56,111 bases of DNA from an uncultured Prevotella sp. (GTDB lineage: Bacteria > Bacteroidota > Bacteroidia > Bacteroidales > Bacteroidaceae). A program made the translations under genes and the position numbers. The DNA lies in assembly GCA_900544825.1 (NCBI GenBank), contig UQWP01000009.1, positions 1 through 56,111 on the forward strand, given 5' to 3'. Position 1 is the stretch's first letter. Each line of letters starts with the position of its first letter. This document shows positions 32,370 through 40,306 of this stretch, piece after piece. Under the pieces are notes generated by a model that worked only from the letters and a program-made list of their open reading frames with translations, had not been told where the DNA came from and made no database searches.

Positions 32370-33056
32370 ATGAAACGATTTTGTATAACGATATTATCAT
32401 CAATTATAGCATTATGCGCAAGTGCGCAGGTGCAATGCGAGGATACCTGCAGTCATGTGCATGGCATAGACCTCAGCCACTATCAGGGCAATGTGTTCTG
32501 GGAAACGGTGGGCGATAACTCCAAGATGGCGTATGTCTATCTGAAGGCTACCGAAGGGGGAACCAATGTAGATAGCAAATATAAGCAGAATATTGATCTG
32601 GCGCATAGATATGGACTCAAGGTGGGTTCATACCACTTTTATCGTGCCCGTATTCCGCAGCAGACCCAGCTGGAGAATTTCATGGCTCAATGCCGCCCGG
32701 GCGACCAGGATCTCTTGCCGATGATCGACGTTGAGACCAAGAGTGGTTTGGAGACAGAGGAGTTTTGTGACTCTCTCTTTAAGTTCCTGCATCTCGTGGA
32801 AAAGGCATACAGACAGAAGCCGCTCATCTATACAGGTGCCAACTTCTACGACCATTATCTCTTGGGAAAGCTCGACAGCTACAAGCTGATGATAGCCCAA
32901 TATACCAAGCGTGAGCCTGTGCTCAAGGATGGAAGAGACTTTGAAATGTGGCAATATACCGGTAAGGGAAAACTGAATGGTATTAACGGCTACGTGGACA
33001 AGAGCAGATTCATGGGTAGGCATCGATTGAGAGAGATTAGATTCAGGCACAGATAA
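32370..33056 (+). CDS. Glycoside hydrolase family 25 lysozyme-like enzyme
   Basis: 228 residues, signal peptide 1-19 (ILSSIIALCASAQ). GH25 pattern: HGIDLSHYQG with D34, AYVYLKATEG, KVGSYHFYRA, LPMIDVETKSG with D120 and catalytic E122, PLIYTGANFYDHYL, IAQYT and FEMWQYTGKG. It hydrolyses the beta-1,4 bond between N-acetylmuramic acid and N-acetylglucosamine; being exported it may remodel the organism's own wall or attack other bacteria. The initiation codon is fixed by the signal sequence. C-terminus is short and basic. Confidence 0.92.
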   Translation: MKRFCITILSSIIALCASAQVQCEDTCSHVHGIDLSHYQGNVFWETVGDNSKMAYVYLKATEGGTNVDSKYKQNIDLAHRYGLKVGSYHFYRARIPQQTQLENFMAQCRPGDQDLLPMIDVETKSGLETEEFCDSLFKFLHLVEKAYRQKPLIYTGANFYDHYLLGKLDSYKLMIAQYTKREPVLKDGRDFEMWQYTGKGKLNGINGYVDKSRFMGRHRLREIRFRHR

Positions 33057-33171
33057 GACTTTGAACTTGGAGCTTGAAGCTTTGAACTTTATGATTAGCT
33101 TTCGGGATCAAAGGTGTATGATGTCTGGAAATATAATATATATAAGTAAAACATAAACTTTAAATAAAACT

Positions 33172-34422
33172 ATGGCAATTATTAAATGTCCAGAATGTGG
33201 TCGCCAAATCAGTGACAAGGCTCCTACCTGTCCTAGTTGTGGCGTTGAGATAGCAGGAAAAATCACTAAATGTCCTCATTGCGGGGAGGTATATTTCAGC
33301 AGTCAGGAGATGTGTCCAAACTGTCATGAGATAGCTGTAGGAGTAACACGCCCTCTTGCGGCAGCTACATCACTGGTGTCGTCTGCAACATCGGCAGCAA
33401 CACCGCAGGCTCCTGCGGATCCAGCAACTCCTTCAACACCTCCTACCCCTCCTGTTCCACCAGTACCTCCAGTACGTCGTCCTAGTGTTACTGCGAACGG
33501 AAATGATGGTGGCGAGGGTAATACTCCTCAGGAACCACAGAAGAAAAAGAACCCCCGCTCTATCTTCATCATCTCATTCATCTTTGCAGTCTTGGCGTGT
33601 GGTATTATGTATTACTTCTACGACAGTGCCAATCGCAATAAGGAGATGGAAGCTTATGAGTATGCGATGCAAAGCAGTGACCCGATGGTGCTGCAGAGTT
33701 ATCTCGATACCTACAAGGATGCCGATGAAGCACATCGCGATTCCATTATGGCTCATCTTGATCTGTTGAAGCAGAACGACCAGGATTGGACCAATGCGGT
33801 AGTGAGCGGTTCGAAAGAAGCATTGGAAGCATATCTCCAGAAGTATCCTAACAGTTTGCACAAGCAGGAAGCTTTGCTTAAAATAGATTCCCTCGACTGG
33901 AATGTGGCTAAGGCTGCAGATACAGCGGATGCCTACCAGGCATATCTGGATGCGCATGCAGATGGAACTCACATCGAAGAGGCGGAAAATGCCCTGAAGA
34001 AGGTGAAGAGCCGTGATCTCCAGCCTGAAGAAAAACAGATGGTAAGCGGATTGTTCCGTCAGTTCTTCCAGAGCATCAATTCCCGTAATGCGGATGGATT
34101 GACTGCTACCTGTGAGGATATTCTCTCTTCCTTGCTCGGTAAGAATTCGGCTACCAAGGCAGATGTCGTTACCTTTATGGATAAGCTCTATAAAGATGAT
34201 GTAGCCAATATGAACTGGCACATCAATAACGACTACCAGATCAAGAAGCGCGAGGTTGGCGATGAGGAATATGAGTATCAGGTACAGTTCTCTGCCCGCC
34301 AGGACGTAGATATGACAGATGGCTCGAAGAAGGAACAGCTCTTTAAGATTTCTGCAGTTGTTTCACCTGATGGCAAGGTTTCTGCCTTCAATATGAACAA
34401 GGTTTCTGAGCCACAGCAATAG
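33172..34422 (+). CDS. Double zinc-ribbon protein with one membrane helix and TPR-like exterior part
   Basis: 416 residues. Two zinc ribbons at the N-terminus: C6-x2-C9/C20-x2-C23 and C34-x2-C37/C48-x2-C51. Then a Thr/Pro-rich linker 61-128 (PTPPVPPVPPV), one membrane helix 131-149 (IFIISFIFAVLACGIMYYFY), and a helical exterior 150-416 with TPR-like pairs (EAYEYAMQSSDPMVLQSYL; VSGSKEALEAYLQKYPNS; AYQAYLDAH). The last ~120 residues (FRQFFQSINSRNADGLT) resemble a small NTF2-like or SnoaL-like cap. Zinc ribbons inside and a solenoid outside suggest a scaffold or sensor; the role is not known. A leader of about 115 bp has no clear promoter. Confidence 0.78.
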   Translation: MAIIKCPECGRQISDKAPTCPSCGVEIAGKITKCPHCGEVYFSSQEMCPNCHEIAVGVTRPLAAATSLVSSATSAATPQAPADPATPSTPPTPPVPPVPPVRRPSVTANGNDGGEGNTPQEPQKKKNPRSIFIISFIFAVLACGIMYYFYDSANRNKEMEAYEYAMQSSDPMVLQSYLDTYKDADEAHRDSIMAHLDLLKQNDQDWTNAVVSGSKEALEAYLQKYPNSLHKQEALLKIDSLDWNVAKAADTADAYQAYLDAHADGTHIEEAENALKKVKSRDLQPEEKQMVSGLFRQFFQSINSRNADGLTATCEDILSSLLGKNSATKADVVTFMDKLYKDDVANMNWHINNDYQIKKREVGDEEYEYQVQFSARQDVDMTDGSKKEQLFKISAVVSPDGKVSAFNMNKVSEPQQ

Positions 34423-34435
34423 ATTGGTTCTGATT

Positions 34436-34491
34436 AAAAGATTCGTAAGTTCAAAAACAATATAAAAGAATCATAAGATTCAAAACAATAT
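34436..34491. repeat. Two tandem 28-bp units
   Basis: Unit 1 at 34436-34463 and unit 2 at 34464-34491, both starting AAAAG and ending CAATAT, with about six differences. A local duplication just before the terminator. Confidence 0.7.
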
Positions 34492-34497
34492 AAAAAG

Positions 34498-34540
34498 AAA
34501 GCTCCGGTGGATTGTTGATTCCATCGGAGCTTTCTTTTTT
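34498..34540. terminator. Bidirectional terminator between the zinc-ribbon and dnaJ-like genes
   Basis: Stem AAAGCTCCG-G-TGGA (34498-34511) with TCCA-T-CGGAGCTTT (34520-34533), loop of 8, T-tracts on both sides (CTTTTTT rightward, CTTTTTATATT leftward). The genes converge here. Confidence 0.88.
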
Positions 34541-34543
34541 CTT

Positions 34544-35323
34544 TTACTTTGCTTCCTTCATCTGTCGGAGCAATTCCTTCTGTTTTTCATTCAAACCAGT
34601 AGGCAACTTCACGTTATAGGTAATCATCAGATCACCGAAGGTTCCGTCACCTCTGTCATAACCTTTACCGCGAACACGTACCTTGGTACCATTCTGGGTT
34701 TCCGGCTTGATCTTCAGTTTAATCTTTGAACCATTGCTCAATGTGATGATACCCTCACCACCGAGCAGTGCGGTGTACATGTCGATATTCACATTCATGT
34801 TCATCTCGCCCGTATTCGTTCTGGCACTATGACCACCGCAGCCACCGTTACATCCGCCTGTGCCATATTCAGCACCGGCACCGAAACCAGCACCTGCTCC
34901 GCCGAATCCGCCAAAGCCACCGAAACCGGCACCTTGTGAACCACGGGCACGACCGCCACCGAAGAGATTTTCAAAGAAGCTGGAGAAGCCACCTCCTCCA
35001 CCGCCGAAGCTGCTGAAATCGAAGCCTTCGAATGGATTTCCGCCAGCGGCACCTCCGCCGGCAGCTCCATCATAGCCTCCACCACCGAAGCCTCCTACAT
35101 TCTTCCACTGTTCGCCGTACTGGTCGTACTTGGCACGCTTGTCCGGATCGGAAATCACCTCATACGCCTCGTTCAGCGCCTGGAACTTAGCCTTTGCCTT
35201 AGGGTCGTTAGGATGCAAATCCGGATGAAACTGTTTGGCACGCTTGCGATATGCAGCGCGCACATCCTTCTGCGGGATGTTCTTATCTACACCGAGAATC
35301 TTGTAATAATCTACAAATGCCAT
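34544..35323 (-). CDS. DnaJ-like (CbpA-type) Hsp40 co-chaperone
   Basis: 259 residues. J domain 1-70 with HPD at 33-35 (KQFHPDLHPND), which stimulates the ATPase of DnaK. Gly/Phe region 80-145 is long and very glycine-rich. There is no four-repeat zinc centre; only CNGGCGG is left near 160. The C-terminal part (MNVNIDMYTALLGGEGIITL and KVRVRGKGYDRGDGTFGDLMITY, read in parts) holds a single substrate-binding beta domain where CbpA or DnaJ has two, so the protein is shortened compared with the usual 290-380. Start at MAFVDYYKIL. Confidence 0.87.
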   Translation of the reverse strand: MAFVDYYKILGVDKNIPQKDVRAAYRKRAKQFHPDLHPNDPKAKAKFQALNEAYEVISDPDKRAKYDQYGEQWKNVGGFGGGGYDGAAGGGAAGGNPFEGFDFSSFGGGGGGFSSFFENLFGGGRARGSQGAGFGGFGGFGGAGAGFGAGAEYGTGGCNGGCGGHSARTNTGEMNMNVNIDMYTALLGGEGIITLSNGSKIKLKIKPETQNGTKVRVRGKGYDRGDGTFGDLMITYNVKLPTGLNEKQKELLRQMKEAK

Positions 35324-35398
35324 AGTATAATACCTCCTATTTTTTATGATTTTTATAAGAATCCAACAAAAAGTATGCCGTAATTGCCAACTTTTTTG

Positions 35399-35406
35399 TA
35401 TTTTTG
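35399..35406 (+). promoter_or_regulatory. -7 element for the 5'-nucleotidase gene
   Basis: TATTTTTG, about 30 bases before the ATG at 35437. An alternative TTG start inside the box (35404) would place the coding start within the promoter and is rejected. Confidence 0.6.
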
Positions 35407-35436
35407 CAGTTGAAACAAATAAATTCGAGAAAAAGT

Positions 35437-37200
35437 ATGAAACAGTTATTCGCAGCGCTCTTGTTGGCGCTCACTTTTAATTCACAGGCAATGGCACAGC
35501 AGCGCACCGTCAAACTCAGAGTGATTCAGACAAGTGATGTTCATGGTTCTTTCTTCCCATACGATTTCATTAATCGTAAACCGAAGGCAGGAACCCTGGC
35601 ACGCGTGTCCTCTTATGTAAACGATCTGCGCAAGACCTATAAGGACAATGTCATCCTCCTGGAGAATGGCGATATCCTTCAGGGACAACCTACCTGCTAT
35701 TTCTATAATTATGTCAACACCCAGGCTCGCAATGTGGCAGCTGATGTAGTCAACTATATGAAGTATGATGCCCAGGCTTTCGGTAATCACGATGTAGAGA
35801 CCGGTCATGCGGTTTACGATAAGTGGATCAAGGAGTTAAACTGTCCGGTGCTGGGTGCCAACATCATTGATACCAAGACCGGTGAGCCTTATGTGAAGCC
35901 TTATATCATCCTGAACCGTGAGGGTGTGAAGATTGCCGTTCTCGGTATGCTGACCCCAGCTATTCCTAACTGGCTGACAGAGAATCTCTGGAGCGGAATG
36001 CAGTTTGAGAATATGGTGACCAGTGCCCGTAAATGGATGAAGATTATCCAGGAGAAAGAGAAGCCGGATGTAGTCATCGGTGTCTTCCACAGCGGTAAGG
36101 ATGGCGGTATTGTCACTCCCGAATATGAGGAGGATGCCTCTCTGCGTGTAGCAAAGGAGGTGCCAGGCTTCGACATGGTGCTCTTCGGACATGACCATAC
36201 CCGCTACAATGAGACAATCCTGAATGTGGAGGGCAAGCCTGTGGTTTGTCTCGATCCTGCCAATAATGCCCTGAATGTGGCTGATGCCGAGGTAACCATT
36301 ACCCTGGACAAGAAGAAGGTGAATGGCAAGAAACAGTATGTTGTGACAGACAAGAAGATAGTTGGCAGTCTGCCTGATGTGACAAAATGTCCTATTGATG
36401 AGGATTTCATGAAGGCATTCGAGCCTCAGATTGCAGAAATCAACAAGTTCGTAGGTAAGCAGATCGGAACTTTCAAGAATACCATCCATAGCCGCGAGTC
36501 TTTCTTCGGCAGCTGCGCTTTCAATGATTTCATCCTGAATCTGCAGCTTCAGATCACGAATGCAGATATCGCTTTCAATGCACCCCTCCAGTTTAATTCT
36601 ACCATCAAGGCTGGTCCTATCTATGTTGGTGACATGTTCAATCTCTATAAATATGAGAATCAGCTCTACGTGATGCGCCTTACCGGTGAGGAAATCCGCA
36701 AGCATCTGGAGATGAGCTATGATCTCTGGGTGAATACGATGAAGAGTCCTGATGACCATCTGCTCCTGCTCGATACCCAGACCAAGGGCGATCAGCAGCG
36801 TCTGGGCTTCAAGAATCTCTCCTTCAACTTCGATAGTGCTGCCGGCATTGATTATGAGGTGGATGTTACCAAGCCAGACGGCGAGAAGGTGAAGATTCTG
36901 CGTATGAGCAATGGTCAGCCTTTCGATGAGAAGAAGTGGTATAAGGTAGCAGTGAACAGTTATCGTGGCAATGGCGGCGGTGAGCTCCTTACCCGTGGCG
37001 CCGGTATTCCAAAAGATAGTCTGGATAGCAGAATCATCTATCGCAGTGAGCGCGACCAGCGTTACTATCTGATGGAGGCCATCGAAAAGATGGGAATTGT
37101 GGATGCCAAGCCAAACAACAACTGGAAGTTTGTGCCGGAAGCATGGACCAAGCCTGCTGCCCAGCGTGACTATGAGTTGCTTTTCGGAAAAAAGCAATAG
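35437..37200 (+). CDS. Periplasmic bifunctional metallophosphoesterase/5'-nucleotidase
   Basis: 587 residues with a signal peptide (LFAALLLALTFNSQAMAQQ). Metallophosphatase domain: IQTSDVHGSFF (D, H), LENGDILQGQ, FGNHDVETG, GVFHSGKDGG and FGHDHTRYNE, which together hold the two metal ions. C-terminal 5'-nucleotidase domain from about residue 335 (SRESFFGSCAFNDFI, YKYENQLYVMRLTGEEI, YRGNGGGELLTRGAGI) binds the nucleoside. It dephosphorylates nucleotides or 2',3'-cyclic nucleotides in the periplasm for purine and phosphate salvage. Monocistronic from its own promoter; followed 80 bp later by NudC. Confidence 0.93.
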   Translation: MKQLFAALLLALTFNSQAMAQQRTVKLRVIQTSDVHGSFFPYDFINRKPKAGTLARVSSYVNDLRKTYKDNVILLENGDILQGQPTCYFYNYVNTQARNVAADVVNYMKYDAQAFGNHDVETGHAVYDKWIKELNCPVLGANIIDTKTGEPYVKPYIILNREGVKIAVLGMLTPAIPNWLTENLWSGMQFENMVTSARKWMKIIQEKEKPDVVIGVFHSGKDGGIVTPEYEEDASLRVAKEVPGFDMVLFGHDHTRYNETILNVEGKPVVCLDPANNALNVADAEVTITLDKKKVNGKKQYVVTDKKIVGSLPDVTKCPIDEDFMKAFEPQIAEINKFVGKQIGTFKNTIHSRESFFGSCAFNDFILNLQLQITNADIAFNAPLQFNSTIKAGPIYVGDMFNLYKYENQLYVMRLTGEEIRKHLEMSYDLWVNTMKSPDDHLLLLDTQTKGDQQRLGFKNLSFNFDSAAGIDYEVDVTKPDGEKVKILRMSNGQPFDEKKWYKVAVNSYRGNGGGELLTRGAGIPKDSLDSRIIYRSERDQRYYLMEAIEKMGIVDAKPNNNWKFVPEAWTKPAAQRDYELLFGKKQ

Positions 37201-37280
37201 CCCACTAGTCCCCAAAAAACGCCGGGAACTACCCGCCAAAGCATATCATAAAGTTCAATATTCAAAGTTCAAAGTAAAGA

Positions 37281-38054
37281 ATGAAGTATTGGTTTATATT
37301 TTGCAAGACAGATATCTTGCTCGAGAAGAGAGAAGATGGAACCTATACGATTCCATGTAGTGAGGAAAGTCCGATAGCAACCAAGCCTTGGACCCATATC
37401 CTCAACATCACACCGATGAATGACGGTACGGAAGTGAAGACTTTCACCATTCCAGAGCCCATAACCGACAACCCAAAATATGAGATGTGCGGTTTGCGTC
37501 CTAGCTTTTACAAGCTCTCCCCTGAGTTGTATCAGAAGGCGGGAAAATGTCAGGAACTGAACTATTGGGATATGAACACCCAGTTTTGCGGGGTGTGCGG
37601 TTCACCGATGAAGATGTCAACAGATATCAGTAAGAAGTGTACAGAGTGTGGCAAGTCTGTCTGGCCATCTCTCGCTACAGCCATCATTGTTCTTATCAAG
37701 AAGGGCGATCAGGTGCTGCTGGTTCATGCCCGCAACTTCAAGGGTAACTTCGATTCCCTGGTAGCCGGTTTTGTGGAAACAGGTGAGAGTCTGGAGGAAG
37801 CCGTTCATCGTGAGGTGATGGAAGAGACCGGTCTGACCATCAAGAACCTCAAGTATTTCGGTTCCCAGCCATGGCCGTTCCCAAGTGGCTTGATGGTAGG
37901 ATATACAGCCGAATATGTAGATGGTGAGATTCATCTTCAGAAGGAAGAGCTTTCCCGCGGCAAATGGTTCAGCAAGGATAATCTCCCTATTCTGCCGGAG
38001 AAATTATCGATTGCCCGCAAACTCATTGATGCCTGGCTAGAGAATAGAATATAG
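37281..38054 (+). CDS. nudC: NAD+/NADH pyrophosphatase (NudC-like Nudix hydrolase)
   Basis: 257 residues. Zinc ribbon C103-x2-C106/C120-x2-C123, then the Nudix domain with the G-x5-E-x7-REVxEE box starting at G163 (GFVETGES, HREVMEETG), and the NudC-specific SQPWPFPSG at 195-203, which recognises NAD(H). It hydrolyses NADH to NMNH and AMP and removes NAD caps from RNA 5' ends. Length equals E. coli NudC (257). The N-terminal domain is typical and degenerate. The gene is preceded by a stretch rich in TTCAAAGTTCAA that looks like intergenic filler. Confidence 0.93.
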   Translation: MKYWFIFCKTDILLEKREDGTYTIPCSEESPIATKPWTHILNITPMNDGTEVKTFTIPEPITDNPKYEMCGLRPSFYKLSPELYQKAGKCQELNYWDMNTQFCGVCGSPMKMSTDISKKCTECGKSVWPSLATAIIVLIKKGDQVLLVHARNFKGNFDSLVAGFVETGESLEEAVHREVMEETGLTIKNLKYFGSQPWPFPSGLMVGYTAEYVDGEIHLQKEELSRGKWFSKDNLPILPEKLSIARKLIDAWLENRI

Positions 38055-38135
38055 AACTTTCGCAAGCAGACTATACTCGCCCTGGACTCATGATAAGTAT
38101 AGGGTAGAATCTTGAAATTAAGAAATACAGAAGAA

Positions 38136-39314
38136 ATGAAAGAGAAACTTTGGAATGCGAATTACATCAAGGTGATGACCACCAACTTTCTGCTCTACTT
38201 TGCCTTCTATCTCCTCACCCCACTCCTCCCACTCTATCTGAGTGAGACCTTTGGGACGACCAAGGATGTCATCGGCATCGTGCTGAGTGGATATACGGTG
38301 GCGGCACTCATCATCCGTCCCTTCAGCGGATATGTGGTGGATGGATTTTCCCGTAAAAAAGTGCTGATGATCTGTTTGACGGCTTTTGCCATCTTCTTTG
38401 CAGGATACATAGCTGCCAGTACCATCCTGATGTTTGCCATCTGCCGAACCCTGCATGGTGGACCCTTCGGAGCGGTAACAGTTGCCAACAGTACCTGTGC
38501 CATCGATGTCTTGCCTGCCAGCAGACGCAATGAGGGTATCGGTCTTTATGGATTGAGCAACAACTTCGCCATGGCGATAGCCCCTTCCATCGGTATCTAT
38601 CTGCACAATCTGGTGGGTAGCTATATGGTATTGTTCTGGATAGCCTTTGTGGTAGCCATTGCTTCTGTGGTGATTGCTGGAACGGTGAAACTCCCAGAGA
38701 AGGAAATCGTCAAGAACAAGGAGAAGCTCTCGCTCGACCGCTTCTTCCTGACCCGCGCCTGGTTGTTGGCCATCAACATCGGCATGTTTGGTTTCTGCTG
38801 GGGTGTACTGAGCAACTACCTCGCCATTTACAGTAAGGAGGAATTAGGCATAACCGGAGGAACGGGAACCTATTTCGCCATTCTCTCTATGGGATTGTTC
38901 ATGAGCAGATTGCAAGGCAGAAAGGCTTTGAGTCAGGGTAAGCTGACCCAGAATGCTGCCGAAGGAATGCTGATATCGCTCGTTGGTTTTACGATATTCG
39001 TAGCCATCAAGCATCCGGTAGCCTACTATCTTTCTGCAGCATTGATAGGCTTGGGAAATGGTCACCTGTATCCAGCCTTCCTGAATATGTTTATCAATGT
39101 TGCCCGCCACGACCAGCGTGGTACGGCTAACAGTAGTATCCTGACCGGTTGGGATCTGGGATTCGGAATCGGTTGTCTTCTGGGTGGGGTTGTAGCCGAG
39201 CATTTCGGTTATAGTGGTGCCTTCTGGATGGTAGCGATTGAAAATGCAGCCGCTGTGGTATTGTTCTTTGCCTCATCCCGTGCATTCTTTGAAAAAAGAA
39301 GACGAAACGACTAG
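38136..39314 (+). CDS. Major facilitator superfamily transporter
   Basis: 392 residues from the ATG at 38136; a TTG eight codons earlier is less likely. Twelve membrane helices in two halves. Conserved loop 2-3 motif RPFSGYVVDGFSRKKVL is the MFS motif A pattern (G-x3-D-R/K-x-G-R-K-R/K type); GPFGAVTVANSTCAIDVLPASRRNEGIGLYG is motif C-like loop. The group resembles the YceL/EmrD or sugar-efflux branch; substrate unknown. Ended by a perfect hairpin terminator at 39350. Confidence 0.87.
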   Translation: MKEKLWNANYIKVMTTNFLLYFAFYLLTPLLPLYLSETFGTTKDVIGIVLSGYTVAALIIRPFSGYVVDGFSRKKVLMICLTAFAIFFAGYIAASTILMFAICRTLHGGPFGAVTVANSTCAIDVLPASRRNEGIGLYGLSNNFAMAIAPSIGIYLHNLVGSYMVLFWIAFVVAIASVVIAGTVKLPEKEIVKNKEKLSLDRFFLTRAWLLAINIGMFGFCWGVLSNYLAIYSKEELGITGGTGTYFAILSMGLFMSRLQGRKALSQGKLTQNAAEGMLISLVGFTIFVAIKHPVAYYLSAALIGLGNGHLYPAFLNMFINVARHDQRGTANSSILTGWDLGFGIGCLLGGVVAEHFGYSGAFWMVAIENAAAVVLFFASSRAFFEKRRRND

Positions 39315-39349
39315 TAAGGGAATAAAAAAGTATAAGTTTTTTCCAGGTT

Positions 39350-39387
39350 AAAGTTTAGCTTCCATCAAGGGCTAAACTTTTTCCTTT
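39350..39387 (+). terminator. Terminator after the MFS gene
   Basis: Perfect arms AAAGTTTAGC (39350-39359) and GCTAAACTTT (39371-39380), loop of 11, followed by TTCCTTT. Confidence 0.82.
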
Positions 39388-39460
39388 AAGGCTAGAAATA
39401 TTTTCCCTTAAGGATAAATTTATTTTCCCTTAAGGGAAGTTTTCTGCCGGTTTAAACCGG
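39388..39460. repeat. Cluster of short palindromes (CTTAAGG and CCGGTTTAAACCGG)
   Basis: Within 73 bp: TTTCCCTTAAGGATAAATTT, then TTCCCTTAAGGGAA (39425-39438, perfect) and CCGGTTTAAACCGG (39447-39460, perfect). They sit between two opposing terminators and resemble the CTTAAGG dyads at 7563-7709. Confidence 0.75.
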
Positions 39461-39481
39461 TATGGAAGTCCAATTAAAGAA

Positions 39482-39530
39482 AAAGAGCATTCGTAAGGAT
39501 TGTGGAAACAAACCCTTTCGAATGCTCTTT
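39482..39530 (-). terminator. Terminator of the DUF3127 gene
   Basis: Perfect 12-bp arms AAAGAGCATTCG (39482-39493) and CGAATGCTCTTT (39519-39530), loop of 25; the minus-strand stem runs into TTTTCTTTAATT. Confidence 0.82.
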
Positions 39531-39555
39531 GTAATTTTCTTACATGCTTTTTCTC

Positions 39556-39999
39556 TTAGAATGGGAGATCATCTGCGCTGCCACCTGCTGCTGGAGCTGC
39601 AGGCTGAGCAGGAGGGAATGGAGCTGTTGCACCCTGAGCAGGAGCTGGAGCTGCCTGAGGAGCCGCACTTACTGGAGGGAATGGAGATCCAACTGGCTGC
39701 ATGCCACCCTGCATAGCAGCAACAGCATTAGGATCTACACGCTGAATATTCCAAGCGCGGACACTGTTGAACCAACGACCATTATATTCGTGTGCATCCA
39801 AATCAAAAGAAACCAAAAGTTCCTCACCACTCTGGATGTTGAACTGAGCAAGACGGTCTGCTCCGAAAACATCGAAGCAAAGCTTCTTTGGATACTGCTC
39901 GTGAGTCTCGATAACGAATGACTGAGCCTTCCACTCACCTCTTGCAGAAACGCCGCTTCTTTCAGGTAAAACGGCAATTACCTTTCCTTGTAATTCCAT
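39556..39999 (-). CDS. DUF3127 family OB-fold-like protein with an SSB-type tip
   Basis: 147 residues. Residues 1-~85 match DUF3127: MELQGKVIAVLPERSGVSA, WKAQSFVIETHEQYPKKLCF, LLVSFDLDAHEYNGRWFNSV, a small beta barrel of OB character. Residues 90-140 are an Ala/Pro/Gln/Gly-rich linker. The protein ends DDLPF, nearly the same as the acidic DDDIPF tail that SSB uses to recruit DNA-repair partners. This tip with an OB-like core suggests nucleic-acid binding and recruitment of repair or replication proteins, but it is not the canonical Ssb. dnaN lies just across the divergent gap. Confidence 0.85.
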   Translation of the reverse strand: MELQGKVIAVLPERSGVSARGEWKAQSFVIETHEQYPKKLCFDVFGADRLAQFNIQSGEELLVSFDLDAHEYNGRWFNSVRAWNIQRVDPNAVAAMQGGMQPVGSPFPPVSAAPQAAPAPAQGATAPFPPAQPAAPAAGGSADDLPF

Positions 40000-40168
40000 A
40001 TTATTATTTTAAAAATTGTTTCAATCCTTCGCCTGCCAAGCCCCATTTTCATCGAGAATCAAAAGATGTATGAAGAGGCTCAAAAACGAGTGAATCTATC
40101 TACTATTTTTCTTTCTGACTGCGAAATTACTAAAAATAGTTTTAAAACAAAAACATTTCTTCGATTAT

Positions 40169-40201
40169 TTTTGTCTATCCCCAATATTTTTTGTATTTTT
40201 G
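40169..40201 (+). promoter_or_regulatory. Promoter of dnaN
   Basis: TTTTG at 40169-40173, 20-bp gap, TATTTTTG at 40194-40201. Start near 40208 leaves a leader of about 100 bases before the ATG at 40307. The 307-bp gap to the divergent DUF3127 gene contains no other clear element. Confidence 0.7.
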
Positions 40202-40306
40202 TGCTCATAATTGCGCAAATGCCCCAATTTACCCGTCAAGTAAGGAGCATCAGCCATGAATATGAGATAAGTAATATCGAAAATTAATAATATAAAATAA
40301 CGACTC

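Noticed and set aside
35836..37239. 467-residue frame opposite the 5'-nucleotidase
   Set aside because: Antisense shadow; the sense strand has all catalytic motifs.
39556..39999. Annotation as canonical single-strand binding protein Ssb
   Set aside because: The core has DUF3127 motifs; only the DDLPF tip resembles SSB.
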